64,000 nucleotides of DNA, taken from Rufibacter immobilis (GTDB lineage Bacteria; Bacteroidota; Bacteroidia; Cytophagales; Hymenobacteraceae). This document shows positions 7,421 to 15,612 of the stretch, piece by piece. The first letter of the stretch is position 1, and every line of letters begins with the position of its first letter. The stretch spans positions 372,001 through 436,000 of the forward strand of contig NZ_RJJE01000001.1 in NCBI RefSeq assembly GCF_003721565.1, in the 5' to 3' direction. A program made the position numbers and the translations under genes. The notes under the pieces are model-generated. The model ran no database searches. It was not told the origin of the DNA and worked only from the letters and a program-made list of their open reading frames with translations.

Positions 7421-8065
7421 TTATTGTTTTCTTGCGCTTAATTTATGCTTCACCATCTCTATGATAGGCGGTATTACTGAAAGCAAGATGATCCCGAAAA
7501 TCACCAGGGAGAAGTTCTTTTTCACCGCCGGTATGTTTCCGAAGACAAAACCAGCCACCACAAAACCTACTACCCATAGTAGCCCGCCAATCACATTATA
7601 TGACAGAAACTTACTGTACTTCATCGTTCCCACACCTGCCACAAAGGGGGCAAACGTACGGATGATGGGAATGAACCGGGCGAAGATGATGGTTTTTCCC
7701 CCATGCTTCTCATAGAACGCCTGAGTCTTAATAAGATACTCCCGCTTCAGGAACCGGTAATCCCTCCGGAACACTTTAGGACCGAAATGATTGCCTATCA
7801 TGTAATTAAGCGTATCTCCCAAGAAGGCGGCTACAAACAGCAGCACCAACAGCAGCCATACATTAAGATCACCTTTGGCGGCAAAAGCACCCGCGGCAAA
7901 CAAAAGGGAATCACCGGGCAGGAAGGGCATGACCACCACGCCTGTCTCCACAAAGATGATCAGGAACAGGATGATGTACGTCCAGGTACCATAATCTGTG
8001 ATGATTTGGCTCAGGTGCTGGTCCAGGTGCAGGAATAGATCGATGAACTGACGGAGTAACTCCAT
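7421..8065 (-). CDS. DedA/SNARE-associated family membrane protein
   Basis: 214 residues, with several hydrophobic segments and the DedA hallmarks: an ETGVVVMPFLPGDSLLFAAGAFA segment, GDTLNYMIGNHFG, and FARFIPIIRTFAPFVAGVGTM with the conserved Arg residues. Members act in the cytoplasmic membrane; several have been shown to flip undecaprenyl phosphate or phosphatidylethanolamine, which would suit a position downstream of capsule-export genes. That link is inference. It lies 24 bases after the phosphosulfolactate synthase gene and 37 before aroE, consistent with one transcript. Confidence 0.9.
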   Translation of the reverse strand: MELLRQFIDLFLHLDQHLSQIITDYGTWTYIILFLIIFVETGVVVMPFLPGDSLLFAAGAFAAKGDLNVWLLLVLLFVAAFLGDTLNYMIGNHFGPKVFRRDYRFLKREYLIKTQAFYEKHGGKTIIFARFIPIIRTFAPFVAGVGTMKYSKFLSYNVIGGLLWVVGFVVAGFVFGNIPAVKKNFSLVIFGIILLSVIPPIIEMVKHKLSARKQ

Positions 8066-8089
8066 GAAGGTGATGACGCTAAAGGTGGG

Positions 8090-8872
8090 TTAGATTAATT
8101 TATCTAACATTTCTTTGTCCAGGAAATGGGTAAAGGTATCGCCCCGCAGACCTAAACGAATGGTTTCCAGAGGCAGTACTTCATTAGGCGAAATGTTGCC
8201 TAAGTTTACATTGGCCCCCAATAATTTGATAAAGAAAACCTGTTGCGCTTTTTGGGGTGCTTCCCAGATAATCTTCTCAAAAGGAATTTTGGTCAGGATC
8301 TCTTCCACAAGACCGCTTCTCACTTCACCGGTAGACCGGAAAAGCCCCACATTACCCGCTTCCCTTGACTCACCAATCACTTTCCAAGCACCCGCATCCA
8401 GTTCTGCCTGCATGAGGCTGATCCACTTATACGGAGGAATGATTTTCTCGGCGTCTTTGGAACCTACCTCTGACAGCACGGTGGCCTGCTTGGCAAGCGT
8501 GCTGATGTACTGGCACTTCAGGTTGTGGTCCATTTCAATGGAACCATCAGAAACTTCGGCAAAATCAAGCTTGTATTTATCCAGCAGCTTTCTGTAGTCA
8601 TCAAATTGGCCACGCACTATAAAAGCTTCAAACAATGTACCCCCGAAATAAACCGGAATACCAGCCTCCTGATATATCTGAATCTTTTTGTCTAGGTTTG
8701 GGGTCACAAAAGATGTGGCCCAACCTAGTTTCACAATGTCTACGTACTCTCCGGCTACTTCTACAAAATTCTCCGTTTCTCTTAGACTTAGGCCCTTGTC
8801 CATGGCCATGGTGAAACCGCTTTCTCTAGGTTTAGAAGTTCGTTGTGGAAGGTGGGAAAGTTCGTAGTTCAT
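8090..8872 (-). CDS. Phosphosulfolactate synthase (ComA family)
   Basis: 260 residues matching the ComA (beta/alpha)8 family, which adds sulfite to phosphoenolpyruvate to form (R)-2-phospho-3-sulfolactate. Recognisable segments are KPRESGFTMAMDKGLSL, DIVKLGWATSF, GIPVYFGGTLFE, AEVSDGSIEM, KWISLMQAELDAGAWKVIGESRE, IIWEAPQKAQQVFFIKLLGANVNLGNI and RLGLRGDTF. In methanogens this is the first step to coenzyme M. In Bacteroidota the sulfolactate/sulfopyruvate route could instead feed cysteate for sulfonolipids, but no other step is visible here. It is 9 bases after the TPR gene, so almost certainly co-transcribed with it. Confidence 0.9.
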   Translation of the reverse strand: MNYELSHLPQRTSKPRESGFTMAMDKGLSLRETENFVEVAGEYVDIVKLGWATSFVTPNLDKKIQIYQEAGIPVYFGGTLFEAFIVRGQFDDYRKLLDKYKLDFAEVSDGSIEMDHNLKCQYISTLAKQATVLSEVGSKDAEKIIPPYKWISLMQAELDAGAWKVIGESREAGNVGLFRSTGEVRSGLVEEILTKIPFEKIIWEAPQKAQQVFFIKLLGANVNLGNISPNEVLPLETIRLGLRGDTFTHFLDKEMLDKLI

Positions 8873-8881
8873 GGGTTACTG

Positions 8882-10282
8882 TTATTTACGATACTGGTCA
8901 ATCAGGCGAGAGAGCGCCCGCTGAGACTCCAGTTCAGGAAAGAAGTCAAAGAGAAGCTTATGCTTATCGAAGTCCAAAATTAAGGCATTTTCCAGATAAT
9001 TATATGCCTGCTTATATTTTCCTGCGGCTAAACTGTAGGCGCAGAGTCTATAATGCAACTCGGCCTCGTCGGGCTGAAGCTCTAACGCATTCACAAGCAA
9101 GTCTATGGCGCCCTCGTAGTTGCCCTGTTCATATAGAATAATAGACCAACTTAGCCAGATATCTTTGTTTTCGGGGGCAATGGCACTGGCTTGCTCATAT
9201 GCTTCTACGCTGGAGATAATATTTCCCAACTGATATTCGGCAGCGGCCAAAGCCAACCAGTAATCGGCGTTATCAGCATAGAAAGAAATGGCTTTCCGGT
9301 AAAAATGCACCGCCTCCATCCATTTCCCTTGTAGATCTAGAATAATCCCTATGCCAAACCAAGCCTCATCCATCTCTGGAGATAGATCAATGGCTTTCTG
9401 ATAATATTTATGCGCCAGATCCCACTGAGAGAGTTTTTCATAGCATTCGCCAATATTGCAGAGAATATCAGCATTAGGGTCTGTATGTTCTAAAGCACCT
9501 TGAAAAGCCTCAATGGCTTTAGAGAATTCACCTAAATAAACGTAGTTATTCGCCAAGTTTACGTAGGCAGGCGCTAAATCTGGTTGAACCAACGTGGCAT
9601 ACTCATAGGCACCAACCGCTTTTTCATAGTTCCCCAAGCGGCTATGCACCAAACCCAGGTTAAACCAGGCCATGGCAGAATAAGGATCTTCGTCTACAAA
9701 CTCCTGAAAGAAGCTAATGACATCATCACCTTCACCAGTAATCTCCAGACAGTACAGGAGTTCTTGTAAGGCCAACTCATTCTCAATATTTACTTTGAGG
9801 CTTTTCTTATAATACTTCATGGCAGACTTGAATTTGCCCCAGCCTTGGTAAGAAAGTCCTATGTTAAAGTAAATATCATCCCGCACTTCAGACTGCTCCA
9901 CGGCTTGCTTGAAACAGTCTATGGCCAAAGCGAAATCTCCTTTTTGGTTGAAGATAATGCCCTTGGTTAGAGCAATATCTTCATTCTCCGGTTCCATCTG
10001 AGCCACTTCCTCCACAATATTGAGGGCTTCATCAAAAGCACCCAGCATAGCAAGAACCTGCGCTTTGTCAATAAGTAATTCTGTGGAGAAAGGATATTGC
10101 AGGATGCCTGCATTACAAGCTTTTAGTGCTTGGCTGTAATTAAAATTATTAGCATAATAGTCTATGATACTCTCATAATCTGAGAGATCAAAGAAAACAG
10201 TGGTATTGGCATCTAACATCGCCTCGAACCGTTGAATCAGCTCTAGATCGTCGCTAGAATATTCTTCAAAATTATCTTTCAT
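8882..10282 (-). CDS. Tetratricopeptide-repeat protein
   Basis: 466 residues made almost entirely of about eleven consecutive 34-residue TPR units, with typical pattern residues such as AWFNLGLVHSRLGNYEKAVGAYEYA and APAYVNLANNYVYLGEFSKAIEAFQGA. There is no signal peptide or TM segment, and the N-terminus is acidic (MKDNFEEYSSDDLE), so the protein should be cytoplasmic. TPR arrays are scaffolds for protein contacts and the partner cannot be read from sequence. Tight spacing to the phosphosulfolactate synthase gene (9 bases) implies a shared role. The gene is visibly richer in AT than the housekeeping genes further right. Confidence 0.9.
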   Translation of the reverse strand: MKDNFEEYSSDDLELIQRFEAMLDANTTVFFDLSDYESIIDYYANNFNYSQALKACNAGILQYPFSTELLIDKAQVLAMLGAFDEALNIVEEVAQMEPENEDIALTKGIIFNQKGDFALAIDCFKQAVEQSEVRDDIYFNIGLSYQGWGKFKSAMKYYKKSLKVNIENELALQELLYCLEITGEGDDVISFFQEFVDEDPYSAMAWFNLGLVHSRLGNYEKAVGAYEYATLVQPDLAPAYVNLANNYVYLGEFSKAIEAFQGALEHTDPNADILCNIGECYEKLSQWDLAHKYYQKAIDLSPEMDEAWFGIGIILDLQGKWMEAVHFYRKAISFYADNADYWLALAAAEYQLGNIISSVEAYEQASAIAPENKDIWLSWSIILYEQGNYEGAIDLLVNALELQPDEAELHYRLCAYSLAAGKYKQAYNYLENALILDFDKHKLLFDFFPELESQRALSRLIDQYRK

Positions 10283-10343
10283 TTACAAGTAAATCACATG
10301 GTGGCCGTAAAGCCTTCAGTACACATCTCTCTCCTCGGCAGCT

Positions 10344-11318
10344 CTAACTTGCGGTCATTTCCGCTAATTGTGTACAGCTCCAACGAAGGGTCTCTTCCAA
10401 CGGGCGGAACGTGAGGCCAGTTGCCCTAATTAGCTTTTCACTTGAATAAAAGTGTTCTTCTTTGGCAATACGGGCTGTTTCTTTTGTGATGAGAGGTTTA
10501 CTATTCATTATCTTTCCCCTCACGCTTTCTAAACGCCACAGCACCTCTGCTACCCAAGACGGAACTTTTACAAAAGGTGGCTTTTTCCCCATTAATTGGG
10601 CAACGTCTCTAAAGAAGCGCTCATAGGTAATTTGATGCCCATTAATGATAAAACGTTCTCCCCAGTTATTTCCGTTCATTAAACGCACCATAGCTTCTAC
10701 CACATCGCGTACATCTACGAAGTTAGCATACCCATGCGTATAGAAGGCACGTTCATCAGAAACATATTTGAAGAGTTGGGTGCTACTACGTGTTTGGTCG
10801 CCTGGTCCTAGAATAACAGAAGGATTGACAATAACGGCTTTCAGTCCTTCAGAGATACCCCTCCAAACCTCTACCTCTGCATAATGTTTGGAAAATGCAT
10901 AAACAGACTTTTCTGCCATGGGATCCCACTTTACATTTTCCTGGATGACTTTATCACCTCTTTTGCGATTAATCGCAGCAATTGAACTCACATGGCAAAG
11001 GCGTACACTTGGGTGATCTAAGCAAGCGTCTACTACATTTGCGGTTCCTTCTAAATTGATTTGTTGAAGCAGGGCCGCATCCTGAGGGGCGTAAGAAACA
11101 AATCCCGCACAATGGTATACTTCCTCCACCTCCTTCACCAGCGACCTCAGTAGTACTACATCCAGAATATCTCCCGCTATCCACTGAAGATTCTCATGGC
11201 TAAGCTCTGAAACTGTATTCCTGAAAATAGCGGTAACCTTACACCCCTCCTGCAACAAACGCTGTAACAAGAAATGGCCTAAGAGGCCACTACCACCGGT
11301 AACTAATACATGTTTCAA
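10344..11318 (-). CDS. NAD(P)-dependent epimerase/dehydratase (extended SDR family)
   Basis: 324 residues. The Rossmann motif is VTGGSGLLGHFLLQRLL at the N-terminus and the catalytic pair is YAFSK (SVYAFSKHYAE near 180). The pattern HVSSIAAINR, VNPSVILGPGD and FVDVRDVVEAMVRLM is characteristic of dihydroflavonol-4-reductase-like and sugar-nucleotide-modifying extended short-chain dehydrogenases. It is 19 bases from the PHP phosphatase gene of the capsule-export set, so modification of a nucleotide sugar is possible, but the sequence resembles DFR-type reductases as much as sugar epimerases. The substrate is unassigned. Confidence 0.85.
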   Translation of the reverse strand: MKHVLVTGGSGLLGHFLLQRLLQEGCKVTAIFRNTVSELSHENLQWIAGDILDVVLLRSLVKEVEEVYHCAGFVSYAPQDAALLQQINLEGTANVVDACLDHPSVRLCHVSSIAAINRKRGDKVIQENVKWDPMAEKSVYAFSKHYAEVEVWRGISEGLKAVIVNPSVILGPGDQTRSSTQLFKYVSDERAFYTHGYANFVDVRDVVEAMVRLMNGNNWGERFIINGHQITYERFFRDVAQLMGKKPPFVKVPSWVAEVLWRLESVRGKIMNSKPLITKETARIAKEEHFYSSEKLIRATGLTFRPLEETLRWSCTQLAEMTAS

Positions 11319-11337
11319 GAAGAGATGTAGATGAAGT

Positions 11338-12093
11338 TTAAAGCGTAGAATTGAGAAGCGGCAATTTTATTGCCGCTTTAAATAATGGTTCACTCATCAC
11401 TCGTTCAAGCACTCTAATGTGCTTCATGGAATGAGTATCTGTCCCCAAAAATTCAACCGACTTTCTCTGTATAAGCAACCGAGCCATGTCCTTAGCAGGC
11501 TTTGAATAATACCCTGCTATTGAGTTGAGGTTAATCTGAAACAGAATACCTGTTTCCCTTAAAGAAAGAAGAGCTTCGGGCCTACCGTAAAAGTAAGTAT
11601 ACCGCTCTGGATGCGCCAATACTGGCGTATAGCCCGCTGCTTGTATCTCAAAAATAATTTGGCGTAAATGAGCTGGCTCATTCATGTAAGAAGTCTCGAT
11701 CAGCAGAAATTTACGTTCGCCCCCAAAAGTCAGTAGCTCCTCCCCCTTTTCCAACTTAGAAACAAACCATTCATCCAAGTAATATTCTGCCGCGCAAGAT
11801 AGCTCAACAGGGAGACCGTGTGCTTTGATCGCCTCCTCTAACTGCTGTAATTTCTCTCTTATACAAACAGGAGTGTTCTTAAAAAAGTCTCCCATGATAT
11901 GGGGAGTCATACAGAGTTTTCTGAAACCTAAAGTATGTAAGGCTTCTACCAACTGTATGGAATCCTCAAGAGTAGCAGCCCCATCATCCAGCCCGGGTAA
12001 CAGATGCGAATGCATATCTGCTCCTAAAGCTGCATAAGAAGAGACATGGTTAGGTTCGCTTCTGCACCAGAGTTTCTTGAGACTACCCCACAT
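11338..12093 (-). CDS. CpsB/CapC-type tyrosine-protein phosphatase (PHP domain)
   Basis: 251 residues with PHP-family metal-binding motifs: DMHSHLLPGLDDGA near 26-39, MTPH near 61, E at SCAAEYYLDE, AHPERY near 160, and GTDTHS near 217. Members are Mn-dependent phosphatases that dephosphorylate the Tyr-rich tail of the partner BY-kinase/co-polymerase and so time capsule or exopolysaccharide chain length. The kinase gene with a strongly Tyr-rich tail lies 5 bases upstream on the same strand, which makes this partnership very likely. The N-terminus (MWGSLKKLWCR) resembles that of other Bacteroidota members. Confidence 0.92.
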   Translation of the reverse strand: MWGSLKKLWCRSEPNHVSSYAALGADMHSHLLPGLDDGAATLEDSIQLVEALHTLGFRKLCMTPHIMGDFFKNTPVCIREKLQQLEEAIKAHGLPVELSCAAEYYLDEWFVSKLEKGEELLTFGGERKFLLIETSYMNEPAHLRQIIFEIQAAGYTPVLAHPERYTYFYGRPEALLSLRETGILFQINLNSIAGYYSKPAKDMARLLIQRKSVEFLGTDTHSMKHIRVLERVMSEPLFKAAIKLPLLNSTL

Positions 12094-12098
12094 ATAGG

Positions 12099-14537
12099 TT
12101 ATTTGAATAGAGATTTCATTCTACTTCCTAATGTGGGCTTTTCCTCCTCATCGTAATATCCTTGGCCATAACCGTAGCCATAACCGTAGCCATAACCGTA
12201 GCCATAACCGTACATATTCATGCTATTTACATCATTCAAAACAGCAGCCATATTAGACAATTGATTTGTCCGCATGATTTTATCAATTCCTCTTAAGAAC
12301 GCTTTCTTAGAATAATTAGCTCTTACAATGTAAAGAGGAATATCTGCTTTCCGCATGATTAACACACCATCAGTAACCAAGCCAACTGGCGGGCTGTCTA
12401 CCAGAATCAAATCAAAAGTCTGATGCAATTCCTGAAGAACCTCATCAAAGCGGCTACCCATAATCAACTCAGATGGATTTGGTGGAGTAGGTCCCGCTGA
12501 TATGAAATTCAAATCTGTGATAGAAGTCTGTTGAATACATTCTTCTACAGAATGCTTGTCTATCAGGATAGTACTCATACCCTTACTGTTGTCACCGTCC
12601 AGGGCTAAGTGTACTTTAGGTTTCCTCATATCTAAATCCAGCACAACCACCTTCAAGCCTGACATAGCGATGATACCACCTAAATTCACTGCCACGAACG
12701 TCTTACCTTCCCCACTGATAGTAGAAGTAATAGAAACAATCCGTTTCCTCTTGGAGGAGCTCATGAACTCTAGGTTCGTCCGTATAGATCGGATTGATTC
12801 ACTTAATGCCGATTTTGGATTCTGGTTAACCACAAGCTTAGAGAAAGGCATCTTCTGCTTATCATAAGAAGGCACCACTCCCAAAACTGGAATAGAAGTA
12901 TTACGCTCCAATTCACGCACATTGGTGACCGTATCATGCATCAAGTAACGCGTAGCGATCAAGCCTAAACCTAAGAATAAACCTCCAGCAATACCTATTG
13001 CATAGATCATGATAGGGTTTGGCGATATAGGATTTCCCTCATTAGGTAAGCTTGCTGGAGACAGTATTTGAAAATCCGGGGTGGTACCAGCCATCGCTAT
13101 TCCATACTCAACCCTTTTATTCAAAATTTGGGTAAAGAAACCAGCATATAATCCAGATAGACGCTCCAATCTAGCCCGCTCCGTTTCTTGGGAAGGAGCT
13201 TGCAACATCTTGCCGGTTAGTTCTCCCTGAGTTCTATCAATATTCTCAATCTGCGCCTGTACTAGTGCCTTATTACTATTGATGATGGCATTTAACCTTC
13301 CTTGTGTGAATTTTAGCTGTTCTTCCCGCAAATTATCGGCAGCCGTATTACCTCTGCTTGTCATTCTTGCAGTTCTTGACCTTGCCTGCAACTGACTCAG
13401 CTCTGTGAGCAGTTCTGATAACTGAGGATCTTGATTGGGCTGCCCTTGGAGACCTGCCACAATCAACCCTAGGTCCTCATCCTGCTGCATCTTTGATTGT
13501 ATAGTATTATAAAGCGTAAGCAGAAAACGTTGCTCTAACTTTTTCTGCTCTAACTCCCTATATTCAGTTATAGCCTCTTGAAAGCTTGATCTGATATCAT
13601 ACGATTTATTCTGCCTTACAAAGCTTTCTATTTCGTCTTCTACCTTTTTAAGGCTATTTTCTGTCTCTTTTAACTGCTCTGTTAGGAAATTCAACGTTTG
13701 TCTACTGGCCTGATTACTTCTTTCAAGTTTGTGCTGTAGATAAACGGTATCTATGTTATTAACAATATCACGTGCTTTATACCTGTTAAAATCCTTAAAT
13801 GAAATCTGTATGGTTTTGGATTCAGGATTTAAGATTGCCGTTGAAAGATTTTCATCTATGTATCTTTTCAGGCGTTGGCTACTATGAACAATAAAATAGT
13901 AGGTCTCACCTACTTTAGCACTTGAAAAGGATGATGTAGTAGTGATGGTGATATTATTGCCAGAGATATTTACTGGTTGACCAACAGTAGCAACGAGACG
14001 TTCGCCTTCTTCCCCTACATAAACTTCGTATCTGCTTGGCGAACTGAAAGCGATGAATATCTGCTGATCAAATAAATCAAACGCAGAGGTATCATAGTTA
14101 ACGGCAAAGGGGCTGTCTTTATAGAGTTCTGCATCCAACACACGAGCGTCCACGTGATAGCTGACTTGTAAAGGCATAGTCTTTTTAAGCCTTTCATAAA
14201 CTATATCAGACTTTATGAGGTCGACCTCCCCCTGTAATTTACCAGCTCCAGCCTCTATAGGAAGCCCATTGCTTTCTAATCCCAAGACACCTGCCTCAGA
14301 TTGCTCGTCCAATTTTATGGTTGAGGAAGACTCGTATACTTTCTTTGTATATCTCAGGTAAAGATAAGCGCCAGCACCACCTAAGAGAATGAGTAACACA
14401 ACCCACAGAATGCTTCTTTTAACTACATCTAAAAGAGTAACGAAATCAATACTAGCACCACCGTCTTCCTCTTCTCCTTCATCACTTCCTAAACGATGAT
14501 CCAGTTCATCCAAATCATTGGCTGCCTTTACACTCAT
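12099..14537 (-). CDS. Wzc-type polysaccharide co-polymerase and tyrosine autokinase
   Basis: 812 residues. A cytoplasmic N-terminus with an acidic patch leads to TM1 (about 45-66), then a large periplasmic Wzz/GNVR region with long coiled coils (about 70-500). TM2 follows (about 505-528), then a cytoplasmic BY-kinase domain with Walker A SGEGKTF, Walker A' VVLDLDMRKPK and Walker B LILVDSPP. The tail is a run of Tyr-Gly pairs (eight) plus YY, the autophosphorylation cluster that the PHP phosphatase next door should reverse. It controls export and length of a surface polysaccharide with the Wza-like lipoprotein encoded 13 bases upstream. The Tyr tail is encoded by a perfect 12-bp tandem repeat. 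Confidence 0.95.
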   Translation of the reverse strand: MSVKAANDLDELDHRLGSDEGEEEDGGASIDFVTLLDVVKRSILWVVLLILLGGAGAYLYLRYTKKVYESSSTIKLDEQSEAGVLGLESNGLPIEAGAGKLQGEVDLIKSDIVYERLKKTMPLQVSYHVDARVLDAELYKDSPFAVNYDTSAFDLFDQQIFIAFSSPSRYEVYVGEEGERLVATVGQPVNISGNNITITTTSSFSSAKVGETYYFIVHSSQRLKRYIDENLSTAILNPESKTIQISFKDFNRYKARDIVNNIDTVYLQHKLERSNQASRQTLNFLTEQLKETENSLKKVEDEIESFVRQNKSYDIRSSFQEAITEYRELEQKKLEQRFLLTLYNTIQSKMQQDEDLGLIVAGLQGQPNQDPQLSELLTELSQLQARSRTARMTSRGNTAADNLREEQLKFTQGRLNAIINSNKALVQAQIENIDRTQGELTGKMLQAPSQETERARLERLSGLYAGFFTQILNKRVEYGIAMAGTTPDFQILSPASLPNEGNPISPNPIMIYAIGIAGGLFLGLGLIATRYLMHDTVTNVRELERNTSIPVLGVVPSYDKQKMPFSKLVVNQNPKSALSESIRSIRTNLEFMSSSKRKRIVSITSTISGEGKTFVAVNLGGIIAMSGLKVVVLDLDMRKPKVHLALDGDNSKGMSTILIDKHSVEECIQQTSITDLNFISAGPTPPNPSELIMGSRFDEVLQELHQTFDLILVDSPPVGLVTDGVLIMRKADIPLYIVRANYSKKAFLRGIDKIMRTNQLSNMAAVLNDVNSMNMYGYGYGYGYGYGYGYGQGYYDEEEKPTLGSRMKSLFK
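12166..12213 (-). repeat. 12-bp tandem repeat encoding the kinase Tyr tail
   Basis: Four head-to-tail copies of CCATAACCGTAG (the last ends in C). On the coding strand each unit reads as Tyr-Gly-Tyr-Gly. Loss or gain of a unit keeps the frame and changes the number of Tyr residues by two. Confidence 0.9.
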
Positions 14538-14550
14538 GAACGTATTTAAA

Positions 14551-15399
14551 CTAATTAACTATATTTCTAATAACTACATAAGAGGTAAGCACATTCGTAA
14601 CAGCCCCTAGCACAGTCAAAACATCACGAAGAGACTCATTAAACACCCGCCTAACAGGCTCAACGTAGACTACATCATTAGGCTGCACTCTTAGGTTCGC
14701 TTTCTGCAAACCAGCTACTGTAGACAGATCTATGACTTGAACAATTGGCTTCGCCGTTGAAATATCTCTGATCAATCTTATATTTTGGGCTTTCCCATTG
14801 TCAGGCATCCCCCCCGCTAATGCCAACACCTCCACCAGATTCATGTTTTCATGCGCCAACGGTACTACCGTACCACCAGTAGCTCCTAGCACTACCACTC
14901 TTCTGCTAACTACCTGAGAATAAACATAGGTATCTCTGTAATAAGTTTCAAACTTGCTTTGGAACATGCTATCTGCCTGGGCCACGGTATACCCTTGGAC
15001 ATACACAAACCCAATCATGGGCACCTTAACTTCTCCTGAAGGAAGAATAGTATAATCCTGTCGCTCTTGCTGTTGCCCTATCTGTTGATTACCTCTATTT
15101 GCACTGCTTCCACCTGCTGTCTGCAATAATTCCTGTCTAAGAAAATTATTAGGGTCAACTAGTATCTCTCCTTTATTAGTATAAATACGAATCTGCAAGA
15201 TATCATTAGGTTGAAGCTTATAGTTGCGCCCAGCTTCAGCCATGGAACTTCTCAGCAACTCTGTATTGAGTTCGCTTTCGGTTCTGAACATCACATTCTG
15301 CCTATAAACACTACAGGAACTCAACCAAACTAACACAGCAAAGAGAGAGAGCTTTGCGATGGGCTTCCACATGATTTTCTGGAACATCTTTTTAATCAT
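14551..15399 (-). CDS. Wza-like polysaccharide export outer-membrane lipoprotein
   Basis: 282 residues. A hydrophobic signal (LSLFAVLVWLSSC) ends in a lipobox Cys near residue 29. A polysaccharide-export domain follows (YKLQPNDILQIRIYT; VKVPMIGFVYVQGYTVAQAD), then a SLBB-type domain (VVVLGATGGTVVPLAHENMNLVEVLALAGGMPDNGKAQNIRLIR) ending in LRVQPNDVVYVEPVRRVF. A hydrophobic C-terminal helix (DVLTVLGAVTNVLTSYVVI) fits the membrane-spanning part of the channel. It is the first gene of the capsule-export operon; the promoter candidate lies 54 bases before the start. No glycosyltransferases are visible nearby, so the polymer's synthesis genes must lie elsewhere. Confidence 0.93.
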   Translation of the reverse strand: MIKKMFQKIMWKPIAKLSLFAVLVWLSSCSVYRQNVMFRTESELNTELLRSSMAEAGRNYKLQPNDILQIRIYTNKGEILVDPNNFLRQELLQTAGGSSANRGNQQIGQQQERQDYTILPSGEVKVPMIGFVYVQGYTVAQADSMFQSKFETYYRDTYVYSQVVSRRVVVLGATGGTVVPLAHENMNLVEVLALAGGMPDNGKAQNIRLIRDISTAKPIVQVIDLSTVAGLQKANLRVQPNDVVYVEPVRRVFNESLRDVLTVLGAVTNVLTSYVVIRNIVN

Positions 15400-15452
15400 C
15401 TAGAGATGGGCTTGTTTTTAATTAATAACTGACGCACAGTTAAAGCCAATTA

Positions 15453-15483
15453 CAAAGTAAGGCAAAAGTAACGGGTACGCCAA
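15453..15483 (-). promoter_or_regulatory. Putative promoter of the capsule-export operon
   Basis: On the minus strand TTG (15483-15481), then 20 bases, then TTACTTTG (15460-15453), one mismatch from TAnnTTTG. Spacing is ideal for the Bacteroidota housekeeping sigma factor, and the element precedes the wza-like start by 54 bases. Confidence 0.5.
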
Positions 15484-15546
15484 ACGGTAAGATTACCTTT
15501 AGACGCCTTATCTCTTAACCTTTGGTAGTTGAAACTGCAAAAAACA

Positions 15547-15565
15547 ACTAACATACGTTAGTATG
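15547..15565. promoter_or_regulatory. Operator-like palindrome before acyl-CoA dehydrogenase
   Basis: ACTAAC-ATAC-GTTAGT is a perfect 6+4+6 palindrome, overlapped by CATAC-GTTA-GTATG. It lies about 50 bases before the dehydrogenase start, in the gap shared with the divergent capsule operon. Size and symmetry suit a TetR-family repressor of fatty-acid genes; no regulator gene is visible in the window. Confidence 0.4.
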
Positions 15566-15612
15566 ATTACGTATTGTTCGCTAACTTTATAGGACATATC
15601 ACACCCCTCCCT

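Noticed and set aside
12166-12213. CRISPR-like array
   Set aside because: Four contiguous 12-bp units without spacers inside a coding frame; it is a simple tandem repeat encoding Tyr-Gly.
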